Source: Armatimonadota bacterium
GTDB lineage: Bacteria; Sysuimicrobiota; Sysuimicrobiia; Sysuimicrobiales; JACQTN01
Length of the DNA stretch: 5,377 nt
Assembly (NCBI GenBank): GCA_016210785.1
Contig: JACQTN010000444.1
Span: 1 to 5,377, forward strand
Direction: 5' to 3'
The position numbers and the translations under genes were made by a program. The notes under the pieces were generated by a model. That model saw only the letters and a list, made by a program, of their open reading frames with translations, was not told the origin of the DNA and searched no databases. Of the stretch, positions 1 to 4,833 are shown one piece after another. The first letter of the stretch is position 1. Each line of letters starts with the position of its first letter.

Positions 1-1660
1 CGGCATCCGCCGCTACCTGAAGGAGCTGAGGCCGTCGCGTATCCAGGACATCATGGCCATGGTGGCGCTGTTCCGGCCCGGGCCCATGCAGAACATCCCC
101 GCCTACATCCGGCGCAAGCACGGCCTGGAGGCCATCACCTACCCGCACCCGCTGCTGGAAGGGGTGCTGGGCGAGACCCACGGCGTGCTGGTCTACCAGG
201 AGGACGTCATGGCGGCGGTGCAGGCCCTGGCCGGCTACACCATGGCCGAGGCCGACGTCTTCTGCTACGCCATCCGCAAGAAGATCAAGGACCTGCTGCA
301 GCAGCAGCGCACCAAGTTCCTGGAGGGATGCAAGAAGAGGGGGATCACCAAGAAGGTCGCCGACCAGATCTTCGAGTTGTTTGAGCCCTTTGCCCGCTAC
401 GGCTTCAACCGCGCCCATGCCGCCACCTACGGCCTCATCGCCTACTACACCGCCTACCTGAAGGCCAACTACTCGCGGGAGTACATGGCCGCGGTGCTCA
501 CCAGCGAGGCGGGCAACCCCGACAAGGTCGCCATGGCGGTGGCGGAATGCCAGCGCATGGGCATCCGCGTGCTGCCCCCGGACATCAACGAGTCCCGCGA
601 CGGGTTCACCGTCGTGGAGGAGGGCATTCGCTTCGGGCTGGCCGCGGTGAAGAACGTGGGCGCGGGCGCCGTGGAGGCCATCGTCGAGGCGCGCAACAAC
701 GGCGGGCCCTTCCGCGGTCCGTCCGACCTGTGCGCGCGCGTCGACTCCCGCGTGGTCAACAAGCGCGTGCTGGAGAGCCTGGTCAAGGCCGGGGCCTTTG
801 ACTCGCTGGGGCGCAGCCGCGCCGAGATGCTGCAGACGCTGGATGAAGCGCTGGAGGTGGGGCAGCGCGCGCAGCGCTCCCAGGCCAGCGGGCAGACCGG
901 CCTATTCGACCTGGGCGCGGCGGCGCCTCCGGAGGAGGAGCGGCGGGCGGAGCACGCCGTGGAGGAGTTCTCGCGCGAGGAACTCCTCATGATGGAAAAG
1001 GAGATGCTGGGCCTGTACATCTCCGACCATCCCCTCAACCACTGGCGGGACGCGCTGGCCCGGCGGGTCACCGCGCCGCTGGCCAACCTGCTCGACCTGC
1101 CCGACCGCGCGGAGGTGACGGTGGGCGGCATCGTCACCGCCCTCAAGCGCACCACGACCCGCAGCGGCCAGGCCATGGGGTTCCTGACCCTGGAGGACTT
1201 CAGCGGGTCGGTGGAGGTCATCGTCTTCCCCAAGACCTACGAGCAGGCCCATTACCTGCTCAAGAGGGACGCGGTGGTCCTGATCAAGGGGAGGGTGGAC
1301 ATCCAGGAACAGCAGGCCAAGGTGCTGGCCGACCAGGTGACGGCGCTGGCCGACCTGGAGGCCGCGGCGGCGTGGTCGGGTGCGGGCGCCCCGGGCAACC
1401 ACGCGGCCGCGCCGGGCAATCACCGCGCGCCCGCGCGCAACGGCCGGCCGCTGCGCATCCGCATCTTCACCGCGGAGGAACTGGAGCAACTGCACCACGT
1501 GCTGGCACCGCAGCGGGGGACGCAGGAGGTCTTCGTCCACGTGGTCACCGCCACGGGAGAAGAACAGGTGGTCTCCACCGGCTTTCGGGTAAATGGAGGC
1601 GATGCGCTGCGCGCGGAATTGGAGCAGCTCTTTGGCGAGGACAACGTGTGGGAAGCGTAA
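1..1660 (+). CDS. dnaE: DNA polymerase III alpha subunit, C-terminal part (5' end outside window)
   Basis: Catalytic subunit of the replicative DNA polymerase III holoenzyme, which extends primers at the fork. The reading frame is open from base 2, so the 552 visible residues are the C-terminal half; the PHP domain and the catalytic aspartates of the palm lie upstream. Visible in order: fingers region with the family motif ALFRPGPM and YQEDVM, then GYTMAEAD and ARYGFNRAHAATYGL (to about residue 150 of the fragment); helix-hairpin-helix region IRFGLAAVKNVGAGAVEAI (about 209-235); a beta-clamp-binding pentapeptide QTGLF (bases 893-907); an OB-fold (about 372-449, VTVGGIVTAL to LADQVTAL); a short Ala/Gly/Pro/Asn linker with APGNH twice; and a small C-terminal domain ending VWEA. 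The fingers segment usually read as RRAMGKK or R-AIGKK is CYAIRKK here (bases 263-283). The TAA stop at 1658-1660 is followed by no visible terminator. Identity is certain; E. coli-type alpha is about 1160 residues. Confidence 0.97.
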   Translation, partial: GIRRYLKELRPSRIQDIMAMVALFRPGPMQNIPAYIRRKHGLEAITYPHPLLEGVLGETHGVLVYQEDVMAAVQALAGYTMAEADVFCYAIRKKIKDLLQQQRTKFLEGCKKRGITKKVADQIFELFEPFARYGFNRAHAATYGLIAYYTAYLKANYSREYMAAVLTSEAGNPDKVAMAVAECQRMGIRVLPPDINESRDGFTVVEEGIRFGLAAVKNVGAGAVEAIVEARNNGGPFRGPSDLCARVDSRVVNKRVLESLVKAGAFDSLGRSRAEMLQTLDEALEVGQRAQRSQASGQTGLFDLGAAAPPEEERRAEHAVEEFSREELLMMEKEMLGLYISDHPLNHWRDALARRVTAPLANLLDLPDRAEVTVGGIVTALKRTTTRSGQAMGFLTLEDFSGSVEVIVFPKTYEQAHYLLKRDAVVLIKGRVDIQEQQAKVLADQVTALADLEAAAAWSGAGAPGNHAAAPGNHRAPARNGRPLRIRIFTAEELEQLHHVLAPQRGTQEVFVHVVTATGEEQVVSTGFRVNGGDALRAELEQLFGEDNVWEA

Positions 1661-1715
1661 TTATTCCCACTCAGCGGTGAAGCCGGTCCTGCGCATGGGG
1701 TCTGAAGGTGCTCGG

Positions 1716-2462
1716 ATGACGGAGGCAAGGGGTCACGCGATCTGGTGGCAGGCGGCCACGGCCGTGGCGCTCGCGGCGCTGGGATTGCTGGTGGTCAACC
1801 AGATCCGTGCCGGGCGCGTCCTGACCACCACCCAGCCGGAGGTCCCCACGCGGAACATCTACGCGCTGGCCACCCTGTTGCGGGGGGAGCGGGAGGCGCG
1901 CAAGGCGCTGGAGGTGCAGGTGGCCGAAGCGCGGCGGCAACTGGAGGAGTACGAGAAGGCCACGGCGCAGGGGCGCACCACCGCCACGGCCATGGCCCGC
2001 GACCTGGAGCAGATGCGGACCTTCGCCGGCTTGAAGGCGATGCGCGGGCCCGGCGTCGTGGTGCGGCTGGAGGACGTGCGCCGGCCGCTCCGCGCCGGCA
2101 AAGCCGGGGGCGTCACGAGTCCCGTGGTGGTGCAGTACCACGACCTGGTGGCCATCATCAACGAGCTGTGGGCGGCCGGCGCGGAGGCCGTGGCGGTCAA
2201 CAGCCAGCGCATCGCCGCCACCAGCGGGATCGGCCAGGTGGCCGGCACCGTGGTGGTGAACCTGCAGCGGCTGCCGCCACCCTTCGAGATCGCCGCCATC
2301 GGCGACGCCGCCACGCTGGAGGGTGCGCTGAACATCCGCGGGGGCCTGGTGGAAGGTCTGCGCGGTCTCGGTCTCTCCGTGACCATCGCGCGCCGCGACG
2401 TGGTGGAGGTGCCAGCCTTCAAGGGGCGCCTCAGGTTCGAATACGCGAAGCCGGTGGAGTGA
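1716..2462 (+). CDS. DUF881 family membrane-anchored coiled-coil protein (YlxW/YlxX type)
   Basis: A 248-residue protein of the DUF881 family, whose Bacillus members YlxW and YlxX are encoded near cell-division and sporulation genes; the molecular role of the family is not established. Seen here: a short N-terminus, one hydrophobic segment (about residues 8-27, AIWWQAATAVALAALGLLVV) that should anchor it in the cytoplasmic membrane, a charged heptad-like stretch (about 56-100, rich in E, R, Q, L), then the conserved domain (about 111-236) with GPGVVVRLED, VVQYHDLVAIINELWAAGAEA, VNSQRIAATSGI and EIAAIGDAATLEGAL. The ATG at 1716 is chosen because GAAGGTG (1703-1709) lies 6 nt upstream. In-frame ATGs at 1593 (inside dnaE) and 1695 have no comparable site. 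It starts 55 nt after dnaE and stops 2 nt before the flavoprotein gene, so it probably shares a transcript with the latter and perhaps both. Family assignment is firm; function is unknown. Confidence 0.9.
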   Translation: MTEARGHAIWWQAATAVALAALGLLVVNQIRAGRVLTTTQPEVPTRNIYALATLLRGEREARKALEVQVAEARRQLEEYEKATAQGRTTATAMARDLEQMRTFAGLKAMRGPGVVVRLEDVRRPLRAGKAGGVTSPVVVQYHDLVAIINELWAAGAEAVAVNSQRIAATSGIGQVAGTVVVNLQRLPPPFEIAAIGDAATLEGALNIRGGLVEGLRGLGLSVTIARRDVVEVPAFKGRLRFEYAKPVE

Positions 2463-2464
2463 CC

Positions 2465-3556
2465 ATGACCGGGGAGAACGACGGCCGGAGCTACAACGTC
2501 ATCATCGCCGGCGCCAGCTTCGCGGGGCTGGCCCTGGCGCGAGCCCTGCGCAGGCGCCGCGTCCTGCTGGTGGACCGCCAGCCGATCGGCGCCGGACAGA
2601 CCTCCGCCTGCGGCGCGCCGCTCAGCGTGCTGGCCGCCATGGGGGCGGAGGGATCGCTGCTGCAGAGGCACGACGCGCTGTGGATCCACACCCCGCGCGC
2701 CTCCGTGGAGTGGCCGCTCCCCGAACCCTTCTGCGTCTTCGATTACGCACGCTTTTGCCACGACGCGCTGCGCAGCACGGGCGCGGAGGTGGAGGTCGCC
2801 GCCGTGCGCGGCGCGGACGGCGGCGCCGTGGTCACGCCGCGCGGGGCTGTGCGAGGCCGCTTCCTGGCGGACTGCACTGGGTGGCGCGCCGCGCTGGTCC
2901 GCGGCCGGAGGCCGTCCTACCGCCCGCGGTGGACGGCGTTTGGCATCGAAACCGAGCTGCCGCACGCGATGCCCCCGGGGCTGCACTTTTACTTCGTGCC
3001 GGAGGTGCGGGCCGGCTACGCCTGGGCGTTCCCTGCTGGCGGCGCCGTTCGCTTCGGCGTGCTGAGTTACCTGGGGGACACGAAGCTGATGCCGGCGCTG
3101 GAGCGATTCCTGGACCGCTTCGGCCTGGCGCCAGGGCCCATTCACGGCGGCTTCCTGGGCGCGGGCCTGGCCGACCCGGTGGTGGACGGGGTCTTCGTGG
3201 TGGGCGATGCGGCCGGGCAGTGCCTGCCGCTCACGGGCGAGGGCATCCGCGGCGCGGTCCACGCGGGGTTCGTGTGCGGCGGTCTGCTGGAGGAGGTCCT
3301 GGACGGGCGACGCGGCGTGCCGGAGGCGCAGGCGGCGTACCGCCGCTTCGTGCGCACCCAGCGGCGCCGCTACCGCGGGCTGCTGTGGGGGAACGTGCTC
3401 GCCATCGGGCTGCCCATTCGGGCGATCGGTGCCGCGGCCCGGGTCCTGGGGCGGCCAGGCCCGCTGCGGTGGTTCCTGCGCCACTACCTGGGGATGTTCA
3501 GCCCGCCCCGGGCCCTGTCTCCGCGGCCAGCGGTTGCGGAGGTCTCACCCCGGTAG
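2465..3556 (+). CDS. FAD-dependent oxidoreductase, geranylgeranyl reductase-like
   Basis: A 363-residue flavoprotein of the p-hydroxybenzoate hydroxylase fold, most like geranylgeranyl reductases (GGR), which saturate isoprenoid double bonds in lipids, quinone side chains or chlorophyll precursors. Seen: an FAD-binding Rossmann motif GASFAG (residues 16-21) followed by an acidic residue at the end of the second strand (VLLVDR, D37); a conserved-type cysteine in SACGAP (C49); the GGR-type motif YAWAFP (185-190); and the second FAD motif VFVVGDAAG (243-251) followed by LPLTGEGIRGA. The C-terminus is rich in Arg and carries a hydrophobic/amphipathic stretch (about 305-327, LLWGNVLAIGLPIRAIG), consistent with contact with the membrane surface. 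The ATG at 2465 follows GGTGGAG at 2453-2459 and lies 2 nt after the DUF881 stop, a translationally coupled arrangement. The frame stays open upstream through DUF881, but that is high-GC shadow. The substrate cannot be told from sequence; a hydroxylase or FixC-like role is the alternative. Confidence 0.87.
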   Translation: MTGENDGRSYNVIIAGASFAGLALARALRRRRVLLVDRQPIGAGQTSACGAPLSVLAAMGAEGSLLQRHDALWIHTPRASVEWPLPEPFCVFDYARFCHDALRSTGAEVEVAAVRGADGGAVVTPRGAVRGRFLADCTGWRAALVRGRRPSYRPRWTAFGIETELPHAMPPGLHFYFVPEVRAGYAWAFPAGGAVRFGVLSYLGDTKLMPALERFLDRFGLAPGPIHGGFLGAGLADPVVDGVFVVGDAAGQCLPLTGEGIRGAVHAGFVCGGLLEEVLDGRRGVPEAQAAYRRFVRTQRRRYRGLLWGNVLAIGLPIRAIGAAARVLGRPGPLRWFLRHYLGMFSPPRALSPRPAVAEVSPR

Positions 3557-3973
3557 ATACCGATCCTCCCACTCCCGCAGCCGGCGGGCCAGCACGCCCA
3601 GCATCCGCACCGCGATCTCCGGGTAGGCCTTGAGGATGTCCACCAGGTCCTTGCGAGTGATCGCCAGGCAGGTCGTCGGCCGCGTGGCCACCACCGTGGC
3701 GCTGCGCGGCGCGTCGTCCAGCACCGCGATCTCGCCGAAGAACTCCCCCGGTTCCAGCGCACGCAACACGTGGCCGTCGCGCCGGACCTCCACGCCGCCG
3801 TCCAGGATCATGAAGAAACTGAACCCGGGCCGCCCCTGCTGGACGATCTCCTCCCCGGCGGCGTACTGACGCTCTTTCACGGTGCCCGCGATGCGCTCGA
3901 GATCCTGCTCGGGAAGGCCGGTGAAGAGGGGAACCCTCTTGAGGAACTGCAAATACTCCTTTGAGTCCGGCAC
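3545..3973 (-). CDS. Stand-alone cyclic nucleotide-binding domain protein
   Basis: A 142-residue protein made of a single CRP-type cyclic-nucleotide-binding domain. Seen: LQFLKRVPLFTGLPEQDLERI (the usual N-terminal helix), the beta-roll with GEEIVQQG and FFMILDGGVEV, and a well-formed phosphate-binding cassette at 76-93 (GEFFGEIAVL, then APRSATV) with the expected Glu (E81) and Arg (R90). A C-terminal helix ends RLREWEDRYLPG. There is no helix-turn-helix (CRP is about 210 residues), so it is not a DNA-binding CRP/FNR regulator; it more likely acts as a cAMP/cGMP-responsive receptor on a partner protein. The GTG at 3973 is preferred: AGGAG (3985-3989) and AGGG (3979-3982) lie just upstream, and the domain starts at once. 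The longer ATG at 4126 would read through the tRNA terminator hairpin. Its stop end overlaps the convergent flavoprotein gene by 12 nt. A cyclase-domain gene lies 0.9 kb away. Which nucleotide it binds is not shown. Confidence 0.88.
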   Translation of the reverse strand: MPDSKEYLQFLKRVPLFTGLPEQDLERIAGTVKERQYAAGEEIVQQGRPGFSFFMILDGGVEVRRDGHVLRALEPGEFFGEIAVLDDAPRSATVVATRPTTCLAITRKDLVDILKAYPEIAVRMLGVLARRLREWEDRYLPG

Positions 3974-4030
3974 CGTTTCCCTTTCTCCTGTTCGGTTCAA
4001 GGCCTGACTTCGCGGAGCAGGCAGGGATTC

Positions 4031-4055
4031 CTCTCTCACCTTACCCAGGAGAGAG
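4031..4055. repeat. Inverted repeat in leader of the nucleotide-binding protein gene
   Basis: CTCTCTC (4031-4037) and GAGAGAG (4049-4055) are perfect complements around an 11-nt loop. The hairpin sits between the tRNA terminator and the start of the cyclic-nucleotide-binding gene, 58 nt upstream of its GTG. It could be an mRNA leader hairpin, a weak terminator or a decayed intergenic repeat; there is no T-run on either side. I see no convincing promoter for the downstream gene in this stretch. Confidence 0.4.
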
Positions 4056-4094
4056 CGGGCGCGGGCTGGGTTGGGGATTGTGCGGGTAGCAAGA

Positions 4095-4116
4095 GGGGAG
4101 GCAAAACCGCCTCCCC
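4095..4116 (-). terminator. Hairpin downstream of tRNA-Leu, probable terminator
   Basis: GGGGAGGC (4095-4102) and GCCTCCCC (4109-4116) form a perfect 8-bp GC-rich stem with a 6-nt loop (GGTTTT on the minus strand), beginning 11 nt beyond the CCA end of the tRNA. The following bases on the minus strand (TCTTGC) contain only a poor T-run, so termination may be incomplete, and read-through would feed the cyclic-nucleotide-binding gene. Confidence 0.65.
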
Positions 4117-4127
4117 CTTCAAGCATC

Positions 4128-4216
4128 TGGTGCCGGGCGAGGGAGTCGAACCCACACGGGCCTTTCGGCCCAGAGGCTTTTGAGGCCTCCGCGTCTGCCG
4201 GTTCCGCCAGCCCGGC
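4128..4216 (-). tRNA. tRNA-Leu, anticodon CAA
   Basis: Complete 89-nt class II tRNA with encoded CCA. On the minus strand: acceptor GCCGGGC pairs perfectly with GCCCGGC, discriminator A, then CCA (4128-4130). The D-arm is GCG/CGC enclosing GAACCGGCAGA; the anticodon stem GAGGC/GCCTC has loop CTCAAAA, giving anticodon CAA (reads UUG, leucine). The long variable arm GGGCC-GAAA-GGCCC is typical of leucine tRNA. The T-arm is GTGGG-TTCGACT-CCCTC, with one T-T mismatch at the second stem pair (50:64). It has its own promoter upstream and a hairpin downstream, so it is an independent unit. UUG is expected to be a rare codon at this GC content. Confidence 0.97.
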
Positions 4217-4230
4217 ACGGCACCGGTTCC

Positions 4231-4259
4231 AGTATAGGAAAGGCCCGCGTCAGTGTCCA
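4231..4259 (-). promoter_or_regulatory. Sigma-70-type promoter of tRNA-Leu
   Basis: On the minus strand, a -35 box TGGACA (4254-4259; 5 of 6 to TTGACA) and a -10 box TATACT (4231-4236; 5 of 6 to TATAAT) are separated by exactly 17 nt. The -10 ends 14 nt before the first base of the mature tRNA, leaving a short 5' leader for RNase P. This is the clearest promoter in the window. Confidence 0.85.
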
Positions 4260-4321
4260 GCCCGAGTCGCCCGACCTGCGATTGCCCCGCCGGAGAAGGA
4301 CGACCCTCGGGTGCGCCGCAA

Positions 4322-4684
4322 TTACCAGCTGTCGACTCCTTCCGCTCCCATCCCCTCCTGATCGAACTCGGTCGCGACCTTCCAGATGTTGGCGGCGTAC
4401 TTCTGAAGGGTATCGTCGTCTCTCGCCTCCAGGCAGACGAGCGCGCCGTAGGGTGTCCAGGGAGGACGGGTAGTGCTTTTCCAGCCCGCGATCGTTTTCG
4501 AGTCCGTCCACCAGAACTTGAACAGGAAGACATCAGTAGTGCGGACACCCGGCTGGCCGCGCAGCGCTTTCGCCAGCTCCACGGCCTGCTTCTCCAGCCC
4601 CTTGCGGTCCTTCCTGTCTAAGAAGGCCTTAACCTTGTTCTGTCCGATGGACACCAGCATCATGAGCCTGTGAACCCGATGCAC
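4322..4684 (-). CDS. Small hypothetical protein, unrecognised
   Basis: A 120-residue soluble protein that I do not recognise. The sequence begins HRVHRLMMLVSIGQNK after the start and shows an apparent alternation of hydrophobic strands and charged helices (MMLVSIG; GLEKQAVELAKALRG; DVFLFKFWWTD; YGALVCLEARD; LQKYAANIWKVATEFD), ending GVDSW. It has two aromatic clusters (FKFWW, IWKV), and no cysteine-pair motif, signal peptide or membrane segment. This layout resembles small alpha/beta ferredoxin-like (EthD/ABM-type) domains, but that is only a guess. GTG at 4684 is chosen because GGGGAGGTG lies 6 nt upstream; ATG at 4714, 4663 or 4660 are alternatives with poorer sites. GC is about 59%, against about 70% in neighbouring genes. 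It is read divergently from the cyclase gene and towards the tRNA, with no clear terminator. It is probably a real gene: good ribosome site, sensible composition, and divergent spacing from the next gene. Confidence 0.68.
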   Translation of the reverse strand: MHRVHRLMMLVSIGQNKVKAFLDRKDRKGLEKQAVELAKALRGQPGVRTTDVFLFKFWWTDSKTIAGWKSTTRPPWTPYGALVCLEARDDDTLQKYAANIWKVATEFDQEGMGAEGVDSW

Positions 4685-4690
4685 CCCACC

Positions 4691-4699
4691 CACCTCCCC
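4691..4699 (-). promoter_or_regulatory. Ribosome binding site fixing the GTG start at 4684
   Basis: GGGGAGGTG on the minus strand is a near-perfect anti-16S match with a 6-nt spacer to GTG 4684. It lies inside the reading frame if ATG 4714 is used, and is too far from ATG 4663, so it decides the start. Confidence 0.6.
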
Positions 4700-4770
4700 G
4701 CGCGTGTCCGCCATGGCCGGCAGACCGACTCGGGCTAAGGCTTCTCTGGGTGGTCAGTCGTTCCTGCCCC

Positions 4771-4807
4771 GCCGATCGGCCGTGACGTCCCACACCCGGT
4801 GCCACCG
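4771..4807. promoter_or_regulatory. Palindromes in the divergent intergenic region
   Basis: The 149-nt gap between the divergent starts (4685-4833) contains GCCGATCGGC (4771-4780, perfect palindrome), GACGTC (4784-4789) and CGGTG-C-CACCG (4797-4807, perfect 5-bp arms). They could be operator sites for a shared regulator. The 10-mer also occurs at 2581-2590 inside a coding region, so chance in GC-rich DNA is a real alternative. No good -35/-10 pair is visible for either gene here. Confidence 0.25.
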
Positions 4808-4833
4808 TGCGGGAGGGGAGGGACTGGCTGCCC

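Noticed and set aside
469..1540. Antisense open frames opposite dnaE
   Set aside because: Ser/Arg- or Gly/Arg-rich translations without domains, explained by the codon bias of dnaE.
1634..1666. AT-rich TAATTAT at the end of dnaE as a -10 box for DUF881
   Set aside because: The best upstream -35 candidate (TTGGCG) is 20 nt away and only 4 of 6 to consensus; the AT-rich bases are partly the dnaE stop codon.
1745..2464. Upstream in-frame extension of the flavoprotein (would give 603 residues)
   Set aside because: The extension is Gly/Ala/Arg/His low-complexity sequence overlapping the DUF881 gene in another frame; the Rossmann motif begins just after ATG 2465, which has its own ribosome site.
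1859..3484. Very long open frame on the minus strand (541 codons) opposite DUF881 and the flavoprotein gene
   Set aside because: High-GC shadow frame: composition is dominated by Arg, Ala, Pro and Gln with no recognisable domain, and it lies opposite two well-supported genes.
3974..4126. Longer N-terminus for the cyclic-nucleotide-binding protein (ATG 4126)
   Set aside because: It would include the tRNA terminator hairpin and start 2 nt from the tRNA end; the GTG at 3973 has good ribosome sites and the known domain starts immediately.
4128..4216. tRNA-Leu as an integration site for a mobile element
   Set aside because: No integrase gene and no second copy of the tRNA 3' end visible in the window; the lower-GC gene is on the 5' side.
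4071..4621. Plus-strand open frames across the tRNA and small gene
   Set aside because: They run through the tRNA and the better-supported minus-strand gene and show Arg/Pro/Ser-rich composition with no ribosome sites.
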